Numbered from the stretch's first letter, positions 28,011-36,979 are shown. The stretch is 64,000 nt of DNA from Caballeronia concitans (GCF_001544615.1 NZ_FCNV02000001.1:62001-126000); one strand, 5' to 3'. The notes: generated from the letters alone by a model not told the origin. Translations and numbers: made by a program.

Positions 28011-29642
28011 TTACTGCATGCCGACGCCATCGAAGCGCACGTAGCCGAGCGGCTCGATCTTCATGTTCGTCACCTTCTTGCTGACCGGCTGATAGACGGT
28101 CGAATGCGCGATCGGCGAGAACGGCAGTTGTTGCGCGAAGATCTGCTGCGCGTCGGTGTACGCCTTCGTGCGCGCGGCGACATCGGTGGTCGAACGGCCC
28201 TTCACGACGAGATCGTCGAACGGCTTGTAGCACCACTTCGAGAAGTTGCTGCCCTTCACCGCGTCGCAGCCGAGCAGCGTGCCGAGCCAGTTGTCGGGAT
28301 CGCCGTTGTCGCCGGTCCAGCCGATCAGCATTGCATCATGCTCGCCCGCGTGCGCGCGCTTCAGATACTCGCCCCACTCGTACGACACGATATTCGCCTT
28401 CACGCCGATCTTCGCCCAGTCGGCCTGGATCATCTCGGCCATCAGACGCGCGTTCGGGTTGTAGGCGCGCTGCACGGGCATGGCCCACAGCGTGATCTCG
28501 AAGCCGTTCGGGAAGCCTGCCTTCGAGAGCAGTTCCTTGGCCTTCGCGGTGTCGTACGGATTCGCTTTCAGGTTCTTGTCGTAGGACCACTGCGTCGGCG
28601 GCATCGGTGCGGTGGCTGCCTGACCCGCGCCCTGATACACGGAATCGATGATCGCCTTCTTGTTGATCGCCATGTCGAGCGCGCGGCGAACGTCGGCATT
28701 GCCGAGGTCCTTCTTCGTCACGTTATACGCAACGTAGCCTTCGTTGAAACCGGCCTGCGACGGCGTATCCACATTCGATGCCGACTTCAGCGCCGAAATG
28801 TCGCCCGGGCGCGGATAGCTCATGACCTGGCATTCGTTGCTCTTCAGCTTCTGCACGCGCACGGCGGCATCCGGCGTGATCGAGAAAATCAGCTTGGAAA
28901 TCTGCACCGCGTTCGGCTTCCAGTAGTCCGGATTGCCGTCGAAGCGGATGGTCGCGTCCTTCGTGTAGCTGCGGAAAATAAACGGGCCCGTGCCGAGCGG
29001 ATACTGATTGATGTCGGCGGCCTTGCCGTCCTTCAGCAACTTGTCCGCGTATTCGGCGGACAGGATCGACGCGTATTCCATCGCCATGTTCTGAATGAAG
29101 GGTGCGCTCACTTCCTTCAGCGTGAACTTCACGGTGTACGGATCGACCTTGTCGATCTTCGCGATCAGCTTGTCGAGGCCCAGGTCCGTGAAGTACGGGA
29201 ACTGCACGTTGTACGCCTTGCGGAACGGATGGTTCGCATCCAGCATGCGGTTGAACGTGAAGAGCACGTCGTCGGCGTTGAATTCGCGCGTCGGCTTGAA
29301 GTACGACGTCGTCTGGAACTTCACGCCATGACGCAGATGGAACGTGTACGTCAGGCCGTCCGGCGAGACGTCCCACTTTTCCGCGAGACCGGGTTCGACT
29401 TTCGTGCCGCCGCGTTTGAATTCGACGAGGCGGTTATAGACGGTGAAGGTGTTCGCGGTGAAATCGGTGCCCGTGGTGTACTGCGCGGGATCGAAACCGG
29501 CGGGGCTGCCTTCGGAGCAGTAAATCAGCGTTTTGTTCGGGATTGCCGCGTTCGCAGCGCTCGCCGCGAACAACGTTGCCGTAGCGACAGCGCCCATGAG
29601 CGCCGACAAGCGGGCGGCTCGCAACAGGCCATTCTTCTTCAT
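28011..29642 (-). CDS. dppA: Periplasmic dipeptide-binding protein DppA-like (SBP family 5)
   Basis: Substrate-binding protein of 543 residues with a cleavable signal peptide ending AASAANA. The mature start KTLIYCSEGSPAGFDPAQYT is typical of DppA, and PGLAEKWDVSPDGLTYTFHLR is the family-5 signature. GGAGG lies 4 nt before ATG 29642. It is the first gene of dppABCDF plus the TraB/GumN gene. Ligand is inferred as di- or oligopeptides; heme or other small ligands are possible for the family. Confidence 0.94.
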   Translation of the reverse strand: MKKNGLLRAARLSALMGAVATATLFAASAANAAIPNKTLIYCSEGSPAGFDPAQYTTGTDFTANTFTVYNRLVEFKRGGTKVEPGLAEKWDVSPDGLTYTFHLRHGVKFQTTSYFKPTREFNADDVLFTFNRMLDANHPFRKAYNVQFPYFTDLGLDKLIAKIDKVDPYTVKFTLKEVSAPFIQNMAMEYASILSAEYADKLLKDGKAADINQYPLGTGPFIFRSYTKDATIRFDGNPDYWKPNAVQISKLIFSITPDAAVRVQKLKSNECQVMSYPRPGDISALKSASNVDTPSQAGFNEGYVAYNVTKKDLGNADVRRALDMAINKKAIIDSVYQGAGQAATAPMPPTQWSYDKNLKANPYDTAKAKELLSKAGFPNGFEITLWAMPVQRAYNPNARLMAEMIQADWAKIGVKANIVSYEWGEYLKRAHAGEHDAMLIGWTGDNGDPDNWLGTLLGCDAVKGSNFSKWCYKPFDDLVVKGRSTTDVAARTKAYTDAQQIFAQQLPFSPIAHSTVYQPVSKKVTNMKIEPLGYVRFDGVGMQ

Positions 29643-29849
29643 GTTTCCTCCAGGTCAGTGCCGGCTTCTGGCCGGCGTAGCGCGATATTACTTGATCGCG
29701 TCCTCCGCCTTGTTAGCGGACGAAAAAACCGGGCGCAACACTAGCATGAACAAATGTCACGCGGGCTGTTGGTTTTCCCCACTTTCGCCGCGCGAAAAAG
29801 CTCGGACCGCGAAACGTCGTCGCGCAACCGAAAGTCTTCTGAAAAGGAA

Positions 29850-29884
29850 GGAGAAAGAAGAACCGCGCGGCGAGCGCCGCGCGG
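29850..29884 (-). terminator. Intrinsic terminator after metF
   Basis: Perfect 9-bp stem CCGCGCGGC / GCCGCGCGG with a 4-nt loop at 29863-29884, followed on the minus strand by TTCTTCTTTCT. It lies 30 bp beyond the metF stop and ends the ahcY-metF unit before the dpp promoter region. Confidence 0.8.
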
Positions 29885-29914
29885 GTGATGCCAGGTGATG
29901 CTAGTTGACGCTTT

Positions 29915-30754
29915 TTATGCGCTCTTGAAGCCGAGCCGTTCGCAGATGGTCTTCGTCGCGGCCGCGCCGTTCAGCGTGTAGAAGTGCAGACCGGGCGCGC
30001 CGTCGTCGACGAGACGGCGGCACAAGCCCGTCACCACGTCGAGGCCGAACGCGCGGATCGACTCGCGATCGTCGCCGAAGCTTTCGAGCCTGCGCGCGAT
30101 CCACTTTGGCACTTCCGCGCCGCACATGTCGGAGAAGCGCATCAGTTGCGAGAAGTTGGTGATCGGCATGATGCCCGGCGTGATCGGCACATCGACGCCG
30201 AGCTTCCTCGCTTCGTCGACGAACTCGAAGTACGCGTCCGCATTGAAGAAGTACTGCGTGATCGCGGCGTTCGCGCCCGCCTTCACCTTGCGCGCGAAGT
30301 TCTCCATATCGACGCGCGGCGAACGCGCTTGCGGATGAAACTCCGGATACGCGGCCACTTCGATGTGGAACCAGTCGCCGTGCTCCTGGCGGATGAACGC
30401 GACGAGCTCCGACGCATAACGCAACTCGCCGACTTCGCCCATGCCCGAAGGCAGGTCGCCGCGCAACGCGACGATATGGCGAATGCCGTGCTCGCGATAC
30501 GCGCCGAGAATCGACCGCAGGCTTTCCTTCGACGAACCGATGCACGACAGATGCGGCGCCGCCTCGAAGCCTTCCGCCGCCATTTCGAGGACGGTATCGA
30601 GCGTGCCCTGCTGCGTGGAACCGCCCGCGCCGAAAGTCACGGAGACGAACTTCGGCGAGAGCTTCGCCAGTTGCGCGCGCGAGGCCCGCAACTTGTCCAC
30701 GCCTTCCTGCGTTTTCGGCGGGAAAAACTCGAATGAGAGTTCGATGGGTTTCAT
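29915..30754 (-). CDS. metF: 5,10-methylenetetrahydrofolate reductase
   Basis: Flavin enzyme that reduces 5,10-methylene-THF to 5-methyl-THF for methionine synthesis. The 279-residue protein has the family start IELSFEFFPPKT (Glu general acid region), VSVTFGAGGSTQ, PHLSCIGSSKE, HIVALRGDLP and MPITNFSQLMRFS. Length matches bacterial MetF. It is 28 bp after the small membrane-protein gene and downstream of ahcY on the same strand, so the SAH riboswitch ahead of ahcY probably governs it too. Confidence 0.96.
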   Translation of the reverse strand: MKPIELSFEFFPPKTQEGVDKLRASRAQLAKLSPKFVSVTFGAGGSTQQGTLDTVLEMAAEGFEAAPHLSCIGSSKESLRSILGAYREHGIRHIVALRGDLPSGMGEVGELRYASELVAFIRQEHGDWFHIEVAAYPEFHPQARSPRVDMENFARKVKAGANAAITQYFFNADAYFEFVDEARKLGVDVPITPGIMPITNFSQLMRFSDMCGAEVPKWIARRLESFGDDRESIRAFGLDVVTGLCRRLVDDGAPGLHFYTLNGAAATKTICERLGFKSA

Positions 30755-30782
30755 GATGATGTGTGCGCGTGAAGCGCGGCGG

Positions 30783-31136
30783 CTAGCCGAAGTTGCGCTG
30801 CCCGAAAATGAGCGCCGACAGGAGCCACGACACGATGCTGTAGAGAATCGAGCCGAAGAACGCGGACCAGAAACCCGACACTTCGAAACCTTTCAGCAGC
30901 GACGAGCACAGCCAGAAGCACAGCGCATTCACCACGAGGATGAAGAGGCCGAGCGTGAGGATGGTCACCGGCAGCGTGAGGACGATGAGCACGGGCCGGA
31001 TGATCGCGTTGATCAGGCCGAGCACGATCGCGATGATGAGCGCCGTGCCGAAGCTGCGTATGTGAATGGACGGCACCAGATACGTGATGATCAGAAGCGC
31101 GAGCGCGTTGATCAGCCATGTCAGCAGCACGGTCAT
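30783..31136 (-). CDS. Small phage-holin-family (YvlD-type) membrane protein
   Basis: A 117-residue protein of almost only hydrophobic segments (four predicted helices), with AIVLGLINAIIRPVLIVLTL and VTILTLGLFILVVNALCFWL, the signature of the holin_4_2/YvlD family. ATG 31136 was chosen because the family starts at MTVLLTWLINALALL; an upstream in-frame start adds a soluble, non-conserved tail. It sits between ahcY and metF. Despite the family name there is no phage context. Its role in the methyl cycle, if any, is unknown. Confidence 0.85.
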   Translation of the reverse strand: MTVLLTWLINALALLIITYLVPSIHIRSFGTALIIAIVLGLINAIIRPVLIVLTLPVTILTLGLFILVVNALCFWLCSSLLKGFEVSGFWSAFFGSILYSIVSWLLSALIFGQRNFG

Positions 31137-31175
31137 CGAGGTTTCTCCGGTTGGTCGTCGTTCGGGCAACGCGCC

Positions 31176-31199
31176 GCACGGATGCGCGTGCATCCGTGC
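31176..31199 (-). other. Perfect intercistronic hairpin between ahcY and the YvlD-type gene
   Basis: A 10-bp perfect stem GCACGGATGC / GCATCCGTGC with loop GCGT (plus-strand reading). No T run follows on the minus strand, so it is more likely an mRNA 3'-end stabiliser for ahcY than a terminator. Confidence 0.55.
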
Positions 31200-31237
31200 C
31201 GGCATTGCCGCCGCTTGCTCGCGTGCGTCGCGGGCAA

Positions 31238-32659
31238 TTAATAGCGGTAGTGGTTCGGCTTGAACGGGCCGTTTTTATCGACGCCGATATAGCCGGCCTG
31301 CTCGTTCGACAACACGGTCAGCTCCGCACCGATGCGGCCGAGGTGCAGGCGCGCGACCTTCTCGTCGAGATGCTTCGGCAGCACGTACACCTTGTTCTCG
31401 TACTGGTCGCCGCGCGTGAACAGTTCGATCTGAGCGAGCGTCTGGTTCGTGAACGAGTTCGACATCACGAACGACGGATGGCCGGTCGCGCAGCCGAGGT
31501 TCACGAGACGCCCTTCAGCCAGCAGAATGATGCGCTTGCCGTCCGGGAAGATGATGTGATCGACTTGCGGCTTGATGTTGTCCCACGTGTACTGGCGCGT
31601 GGACGCAACGTCGATTTCCGAATCGAAGTGACCGATGTTGCAGACGATCGCGTTGTTGCGCATCGCCTTCATGTGGTCGTGGTTGATCACGTGGTAGTTG
31701 CCCGTCGCCGTCACGAAGATGTCGGCCTTGTCGGCGGCGTATTCCATCGTCACGACGCGATAGCCTTCCATCGCGGCTTGCAGCGCGCAGATCGGATCGA
31801 TTTCCGTGACCCACACCGTCGCGCCGAGCCCGCGCAGCGATTGCGCGCAGCCCTTGCCCACGTCGCCGTAACCGGCCACGACCGCGATCTTGCCCGCGAT
31901 CATCACGTCGGTCGCGCGCTTGATGCCGTCCACGAGCGATTCGCGGCAGCCATAGAGATTGTCGAACTTCGACTTCGTGACCGAATCGTTCACGTTGATG
32001 GCCGGGAACGGCAGGCGGCCTTCCTTTTCCATCTGATACAGGCGATGCACGCCCGTCGTCGTTTCTTCCGTCACGCCCTGGATGTGCGCGAGGCGCGTGG
32101 AGTACCACGTCGGATCGGCGTCGAGGTGGCGCGCGATCGATGCATACAGCGCGACTTCTTCCTCGTTCGTCGGCTTGGCGATGACCGAGCGATCCTTCTC
32201 CGCCTTCGAGCCGAGAATGAGCAGCAGCGTGGCGTCGCCGCCGTCATCGAGAATCATGTTGGCGAATTCGCCGTTCGGCCATTCGAAAATGCGATGCGAG
32301 AATTCCCAGTACTCGTCGAGCGATTCGCCCTTGAACGCGAACACGGGCGTGCCGCCATCGGCGATCGCGGCGGCTGCGTGATCCTGCGTGGAGAAGATGT
32401 TGCACGACGCCCAGCGCACGTCCGCGCCCAGCGCCGTCAGCGTTTCGATCAGCACGCCGGTCTGAATGGTCATGTGCAGCGAGCCGGCAATGCGCGCGCC
32501 CTTCAGCGGCTGCTGCGCCTTGTACTCTTCGCGCGTCTGGATGAGACCCGGCATTTCCGTCTCGGCGATATCGAGCTCTTTGCGGCCCCATGCGGCGAGC
32601 GACATGTCGGCGACGACGTAATCCTTGGAGTTTTGGGAATCGAGAACTGCGGCGTTCAT
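31238..32659 (-). CDS. ahcY: S-adenosylhomocysteine hydrolase
   Basis: NAD-dependent enzyme that splits S-adenosylhomocysteine to adenosine and homocysteine. The 473-residue protein shows [17 protein letters not shown], the NAD-binding [37 protein letters not shown] and a C-terminal KPNHYRY as in other AdoHcy hydrolases. AGGAGG lies just upstream of ATG 32659; a GTG one codon earlier is less likely. Preceded by a SAH riboswitch, and followed by the YvlD-type gene and metF. Confidence 0.97.
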   Translation of the reverse strand: MNAAVLDSQNSKDYVVADMSLAAWGRKELDIAETEMPGLIQTREEYKAQQPLKGARIAGSLHMTIQTGVLIETLTALGADVRWASCNIFSTQDHAAAAIADGGTPVFAFKGESLDEYWEFSHRIFEWPNGEFANMILDDGGDATLLLILGSKAEKDRSVIAKPTNEEEVALYASIARHLDADPTWYSTRLAHIQGVTEETTTGVHRLYQMEKEGRLPFPAINVNDSVTKSKFDNLYGCRESLVDGIKRATDVMIAGKIAVVAGYGDVGKGCAQSLRGLGATVWVTEIDPICALQAAMEGYRVVTMEYAADKADIFVTATGNYHVINHDHMKAMRNNAIVCNIGHFDSEIDVASTRQYTWDNIKPQVDHIIFPDGKRIILLAEGRLVNLGCATGHPSFVMSNSFTNQTLAQIELFTRGDQYENKVYVLPKHLDEKVARLHLGRIGAELTVLSNEQAGYIGVDKNGPFKPNHYRY

Positions 32660-32727
32660 CACGCCCTCCTTTTCTAAAAAGACTAGAAATGTTGACGTGA
32701 GCGCCGTTCGAATGCGGTGGCTTGACG

Positions 32728-32755
32728 GGCGTTTTCACCTTGAAGGTAAAGCGCC
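32728..32755 (-). promoter_or_regulatory. Candidate expression-platform hairpin of the SAH riboswitch
   Basis: In the ahcY leader, GGCG and CGCC flank an inner ACCTT / AAGGT pairing, forming a hairpin between the aptamer and the ahcY ribosome-binding site. It is the only evident secondary structure between the two and is therefore a candidate output stem. The ligand-dependent alternative pairing was not worked out. Confidence 0.4.
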
Positions 32756-32771
32756 TTCGAACCGTCCGGAT

Positions 32772-32840
32772 TGAATGCCTCCGAGCCTGGCGGATGCTGC
32801 TTTTCAGCGGATCATCCGTCGCAACGCTCCTCGGGGGCGA
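32772..32840 (-). ncRNA. SAH riboswitch aptamer in the ahcY leader
   Basis: On the minus strand the leader reads CCCCGAGGAGCGTTGCGACGG, here split as CCCCGAGGAG and CGTTGCGACGG, followed downstream by CCGCCAGGCTCGGAGG. The CGAGGAGCG(C/T)TGC core paired with a downstream GGCTCGG is the known SAH riboswitch consensus, normally found ahead of ahcY. It begins right at the predicted transcription start and would raise ahcY (and likely metF) expression when SAH accumulates. Confidence 0.92.
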
Positions 32841-32846
32841 GCGTCG

Positions 32847-32852
32847 ATTGTA
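32847..32852 (-). promoter_or_regulatory. -10 element (TACAAT) of the ahcY promoter
   Basis: TACAAT on the minus strand lies 6-7 nt upstream of the riboswitch 5' end, which fits a transcription start at about 32840. No good -35 hexamer is visible 17 nt upstream. Confidence 0.55.
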
Positions 32853-32917
32853 GCAAAGTCTTATGGAATGGTTTGGCTTTCAGCGTGCGCCGATTCCATC
32901 TTTCGGCGACGTGCGAA

Positions 32918-33640
32918 TCAGAACGGCAACGCCGAAAGCAGCGGCGCGAGCAGCACCATCACGACGCCCGCGATCATCATCGTGAGGCTGGAAACCACGC
33001 CTTCTTCGCTCCCCAATTCGCGCGCTTTCGCCGTGCCGACGCCATGCGCCGCCGCGCCGAACAGCGCGCCGCGCGCGAGCCGCGTGCGCAGCGGCACGAG
33101 CGCGAGCACGAGTTCGCCGAAGAGCATGCCGCAGACGCCCGTCGCGATCACGAAGAGCGCGGTGAGGTCTTTCGGCGCGTGAATCTTGTCGGAGACGGCG
33201 AGCGCGAACGGCGTGGAAACGGAGCGCGTCGCGAGACTGCGCTGCAGTTCGGGCGACAAATGCAGCAGCTTCGCGAGCGCCAGCGATCCGCCGACGCCCA
33301 CGAGAATGCCGACCGTCACGCCGACCGCCAGCGAAATCCAGTGACGCTTCAAGAGCGCGCGATATTCGTAGATCGGCACCGCGAACGCGACGGTCGCGGG
33401 TCCGAGCAGCCACATGAGCCAGCGCGTATCGGCGAAATAGACCGAATACGGGATGCGCGCGGTTACGACGACGAGCGCCAGCACCGCCGGAACCGCGACG
33501 AGCGGCGTGAGCCACGCGCTCTTGAAGCGCGCGTAAAGCCGCTTCGACGCGAAATACAGCGCGACGGTCAGCACGAAGCATCCAGCCGCGATCAGGCGGC
33601 CGGCGTCGTCATCGAAAAGGGATGCGTAAAGGTGGCTCAT
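32918..33640 (-). CDS. LrgB/CidB family membrane protein
   Basis: A 240-residue polytopic protein, partner of the CidA/LrgA-type protein encoded just upstream. LLGPATVAFAVPIYEYRALLKRHW is the LrgB signature; SVSTPFALAVSDKIHAP and AAAHGVGTAKARELGSEEG are the conserved loops. Such pairs influence murein hydrolase activity and export of small by-products such as pyruvate or glycolate in other organisms. The start is 21 bp after the cidA-like stop. Confidence 0.92.
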   Translation of the reverse strand: MSHLYASLFDDDAGRLIAAGCFVLTVALYFASKRLYARFKSAWLTPLVAVPAVLALVVVTARIPYSVYFADTRWLMWLLGPATVAFAVPIYEYRALLKRHWISLAVGVTVGILVGVGGSLALAKLLHLSPELQRSLATRSVSTPFALAVSDKIHAPKDLTALFVIATGVCGMLFGELVLALVPLRTRLARGALFGAAAHGVGTAKARELGSEEGVVSSLTMMIAGVVMVLLAPLLSALPF

Positions 33641-33661
33641 GGTCGTGCGCTCAGGGCGTAT

Positions 33662-34120
33662 TCAGGCGCGGGCCGCGTGACGGGCGACGAGCGCGCGGCG
33701 CAGCGCGAGACGGCGTTCGAGGCGCGCGGCGCGATCGACGGCGAACGCCACCGCGATCATCACCATCAGCGTGCCGCCGACGACCACCAGCGCGAGCCGC
33801 CAGCCGTCTTCCATGAACAGCCCGCCGTACTGCACCACCGCGACCGCTGCGGGAATGAAAAACAGCAGCATGTCGGCGAGCAGCCAGTCCGCGCCGGCCT
33901 TGACCCAGCGCGGCGCGATGCCGCCGCACATCAGCAGCAGAAGCAGCGCGATCAACCCGACGACGCCGCCCGGCACCGGCAGCGCCAGCTTGCGCGCAAC
34001 GAAATCCGCTGCGAACCAGATGCCGGCGATGCCCGCCGACTGCACCGCGACGCGTACGAAACGCGCCGCCGTCGCGCGGGCGTCGGTGGAAGGCGTGGGA
34101 TTGGGGAGAACGGCGGCCAT
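33662..34120 (-). CDS. CidA/LrgA family protein
   Basis: A 152-residue small membrane protein with about four helices. FVARKLALPVPGGVVGLIALLLLL is the family core (LPVPGxVxG), followed by WVKAGADWLLADMLLFFIPAAVAVV. The holin-like partner of LrgB/CidB; co-transcribed with it. Divergent from a LysR-type gene whose product is the probable regulator, as in many cid loci. Confidence 0.92.
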   Translation of the reverse strand: MAAVLPNPTPSTDARATAARFVRVAVQSAGIAGIWFAADFVARKLALPVPGGVVGLIALLLLLMCGGIAPRWVKAGADWLLADMLLFFIPAAVAVVQYGGLFMEDGWRLALVVVGGTLMVMIAVAFAVDRAARLERRLALRRALVARHAARA

Positions 34121-34184
34121 GGCGGATTCCGGTTATTGTTTCGACTAGGGGTTAACCTGTATGTCGAGTATATGGGCGGTGCTC

Positions 34185-34210
34185 TCATAAAAAAAATGAC
34201 TTAAGCTCAT
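34185..34210. promoter_or_regulatory. Candidate LysR-type operator in the cidA-LysR intergenic region
   Basis: Alternating 4-bp half-sites TCAT (34185), ATGA (34196) and TCAT (34207) are each separated by 7 nt; the first spacer is seven A residues. ATGA-N7-TCAT contains the T-N11-A core of LysR-type binding sites. It lies 35 bp before the LysR gene start and 65 bp before cidA, the expected place for divergent control. Confidence 0.6.
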
Positions 34211-34244
34211 CCATATCATTCCGATCTGGAATCCGGAGCCCGAC

Positions 34245-35174
34245 ATGGAACTGCGCGCGTTGCGATATTTCGTCGAAGTGGTGAAGCAGAAGAGTTTCAC
34301 CACGGCGGCCGAGCACATGTTCGTCACCCAGCCGACGATCAGCAAAATGGTGAAAGCGCTGGAAGACGAAGTCGGCTCGCCGCTGTTGCTGCGCGAGGGC
34401 CGCCAGATGGTGCTGACGGATGCCGGGCAGATCGTGTATCAGCGCGGCATCGACGTGCTCGCGGCGCACGCGCGGCTCGAAACCGAACTGAACGATCTCG
34501 GCACGTTCGGGCGCGGGACGCTCACCATCGGCATTCCGCCGATGGGCGGCTCGCTTTTCACGCCCGCCATCGCGGCGTTCCGGCGGCGGTATCCGAAGGT
34601 CGAGCTGAAGCTGTTCGAGCGCGGATCGAAGGCGATCGAAGCGGCGCTCGTCGATGGCGAACTGGAACTCGGCGGCGTCCTGCAGCCCGTCGATACCGAC
34701 ATGTTCGACGTGCTGCCCGTCAGCCGCCAGCTTCTATGGCTCGTCGCGGCGAAGGGATCGCGCTGGGAGGACATTCGCGAAGTGCCGCTCGCCGATCTCG
34801 CGGCCGAGCCGTTCGTGTTCTACGGCGAAAGTCTCGCGCTCAACGACATCGTGCTTCAGGCATGCCGCGAGGCGGGCTTTTCGCCGACGATCGTCGGGCG
34901 CAGCGGGCATTGGGATTTCATGGCGGCACTGGTGCAGGCGGGCATCGGCATCGCGCTGTTGCCCGCGCCGTATTGCCGGCGCCTCGACGCCGACGCGTTC
35001 ACGTGCCGCCCGGTCGTCGCGCCGGAAATTCACTGGGACATGGCGCTCGGCTGGCGGCGCAACGGTTATCTGTCGCATGCGGCGCGCGCGTGGATCGAGG
35101 TCGCGCGCGAAACGCTGCCCGCGAATCTGGATCAGGATTTCATGGCCGACGGCTTCGCCCGCGCGCGACGCTAA
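34245..35174 (+). CDS. LysR-family transcriptional regulator
   Basis: A 309-residue regulator. The N-terminal winged helix-turn-helix reads LRYFVEVVKQKSFTTAAEH with TQPTISKMVKALEDEVG as recognition region; a type-2 periplasmic-binding-like effector domain follows (LTIGIPPMGGSLFTPAI onward). Divergent from cidA/lrgB, it is like CidR-type regulators that respond to acetate or other overflow metabolites (inference from family). Confidence 0.93.
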   Translation: MELRALRYFVEVVKQKSFTTAAEHMFVTQPTISKMVKALEDEVGSPLLLREGRQMVLTDAGQIVYQRGIDVLAAHARLETELNDLGTFGRGTLTIGIPPMGGSLFTPAIAAFRRRYPKVELKLFERGSKAIEAALVDGELELGGVLQPVDTDMFDVLPVSRQLLWLVAAKGSRWEDIREVPLADLAAEPFVFYGESLALNDIVLQACREAGFSPTIVGRSGHWDFMAALVQAGIGIALLPAPYCRRLDADAFTCRPVVAPEIHWDMALGWRRNGYLSHAARAWIEVARETLPANLDQDFMADGFARARR

Positions 35175-35189
35175 AAACGCGTTCCGCCA

Positions 35190-35229
35190 ATGAAAACGCG
35201 CCGGAGCCGCAGATCGCGGTCCGGCGCGT
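35190..35229 (-). terminator. Terminator of the OmpA-domain gene (between convergent genes)
   Basis: Perfect 10-bp stem ACGCGCCGGA / TCCGGCGCGT at 35196-35205 and 35220-35229. Read on the minus strand it is followed by TTTTCATT, so it serves the OmpA-domain gene; it may also block the convergent LysR transcript. Confidence 0.75.
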
Positions 35230-35248
35230 GATTCATTGAGAGAGCGAA

Positions 35249-36979
35249 TTAGCTCGCTTCCCTGAACTCGATGCGGCGATTCGCCAGGCGTCCGGCCGCC
35301 GTCGAGTTGTCCGCGATGGGATTCGCCGAGCCGAAGCCTTCCACCGTGAGCGAGTCCGCCGGGATGCCGTGCTTGACGAGATACGCGCGCACGGCTTCCG
35401 CCCGCTTCTTCGACAGTTCCTTGTTCAGCGCCGCGCTGCCGGTGTTGTCCGAGTAGCCGGCGATGTGCAGCTTGATCGGCGTGGCGTGCCCGTTGCACGC
35501 CTTCAGCGCCTTGACCGATTTGGCGAGCGACGCCATGGCGGCAGCGGGCGGCGTGTTCGAGCCGATGCGGAAATTGACCGGCTTCAGGTTCAACATTCGC
35601 GCGACGACCAACGCGGAGCACGCGTCGCCCGTTGCTGGAGCCGAAGCGGAGGAAGCAGACGATGCAGCGGAAGCAGCCGAAGCCGCGCCGATATTCCAGC
35701 CCGCGCCGAGCAACGGCTTCAGCTTGTCCAGCCAGCCGAGCTTCGCGTCGGCGGCCTTGCCGTCCAGTTCGATCTTGTCGCCCGTAATCTGCACGCGTGC
35801 GCCCGGCAGCGTCACGACAGGCAGCAGCTTGTCGATCTTGCCGATCCATGCCGACGGCTTCACGTCAGGATCGACCGTCACGTTCGCGTGAAATTTGCCC
35901 GCGCCGCCGAGCTTGGCGGACAACGCGTCGATCAGGCGCTGCCGCTCTTCTTCGCTGCCGACCGTCGCGTTGAGCGTCGGCACGCCGGAAGCGTCGACGG
36001 CGAACGATGCGCTTGCGTCCTTCGTCGGCTGAATCGCCGGGGCCGATGCCTGATCCGGCGCGGATGCCGACTTGTCGGCGGTCACGGCGCCAGCGGAAGC
36101 CGCCGAAGAATCAGAAGCCGCCGAAGAATCCGAAGCCGTCGCAGCCGCCGATGCCGAAGCACCAGCGTCCGCTTGCGCATCCGATGCGTGCTCTTTCGGC
36201 TTCTCTTCGGTCGAGCAGCCGCGCGCGACCAGCGCGGCGAACAGCGCGAGCGCCGCAGCGTTGGCGACCCACAGCCACTTGCGCTTGCCCGACTTGTCCT
36301 TCTCTTCGCCGTCCGGTTCGGGTGCGGCGGGATCGCTATGAATGGGGAACGCCGCCGCTTCCTGCGTGGCCGGATGCTCCAGATGCGACGACACCGCCTT
36401 CAGCCGCGTCGCGACGCCCGCGAGGAACGCGCCGACCGAGCCGAGCCCGAGCGCCTGCGCGAACGCGTCCGTCATGTTGGCGCGCACGACAGGCAGTTGA
36501 TGGCCGAGCAGCGTCGGCAACTGGCCGACCTGCGCATTGTGCTGCGTGAAGTAGCGCTTCAGCAGCCCGAGGATGGTCGCGCCGACCACGCCCGTCAGCG
36601 TGCGCGTGGCGCTCGCCGCCACGCCCGTGTATTCGGCGATGCGTTCGCTCAGCAGGTTGAGGCTGTCGTGCGACGCGACCGCGCCGTCCACCGATGCGCC
36701 CGTGGCCAGCAACGTCTGCATGCCTTCGTCGCGGACGACGAAATGCGGCAGTTCGTCGGCGATATGCGTGTTCACGGTTGGCGCCATGATCGACGCAAAA
36801 AGACTGCGCGCGCCGTCGAGCGACGACGCCTTGTTCATCATCGAGCCGATGAGCGCCGGGCCGCACAACGAAACGACGCGCTTCGCGGATTCCGGCGTGC
36901 AGCCGATGCGCGTGGCGAGATGCTGCAGCACGCTTTCGTTCAAGGCGCCCTGCACCAACTGGTTGAGGTTCATGCTCAT
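35249..36979 (-). CDS. DUF937 / OmpA-domain envelope protein
   Basis: A 576-residue protein with an unusual layout. An N-terminal DUF937-like helical region (about 1-195) precedes a Lys-rich stop and a single membrane helix WLWVANAAALALFAALVARG (about 234-255). A long Ala/Ser/Asp linker follows, then a BON-like section (PTLNATVGSEEERQRLIDAL onward), and a C-terminal OmpA peptidoglycan-binding domain with IKLHIAGYSDNTGSAALNKE and RLANRRIEF. Probably an inner-membrane protein reaching to the cell wall. The BON+OmpA part recalls mycobacterial OmpATb. Function not known. Confidence 0.83.
   Translation of the reverse strand: MSMNLNQLVQGALNESVLQHLATRIGCTPESAKRVVSLCGPALIGSMMNKASSLDGARSLFASIMAPTVNTHIADELPHFVVRDEGMQTLLATGASVDGAVASHDSLNLLSERIAEYTGVAASATRTLTGVVGATILGLLKRYFTQHNAQVGQLPTLLGHQLPVVRANMTDAFAQALGLGSVGAFLAGVATRLKAVSSHLEHPATQEAAAFPIHSDPAAPEPDGEEKDKSGKRKWLWVANAAALALFAALVARGCSTEEKPKEHASDAQADAGASASAAATASDSSAASDSSAASAGAVTADKSASAPDQASAPAIQPTKDASASFAVDASGVPTLNATVGSEEERQRLIDALSAKLGGAGKFHANVTVDPDVKPSAWIGKIDKLLPVVTLPGARVQITGDKIELDGKAADAKLGWLDKLKPLLGAGWNIGAASAASAASSASSASAPATGDACSALVVARMLNLKPVNFRIGSNTPPAAAMASLAKSVKALKACNGHATPIKLHIAGYSDNTGSAALNKELSKKRAEAVRAYLVKHGIPADSLTVEGFGSANPIADNSTAAGRLANRRIEFREAS

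Noticed and set aside
30783-31136. Holin name as evidence for a prophage
   Set aside because: The gene is a YvlD-type membrane protein between ahcY and metF; no phage genes are near.
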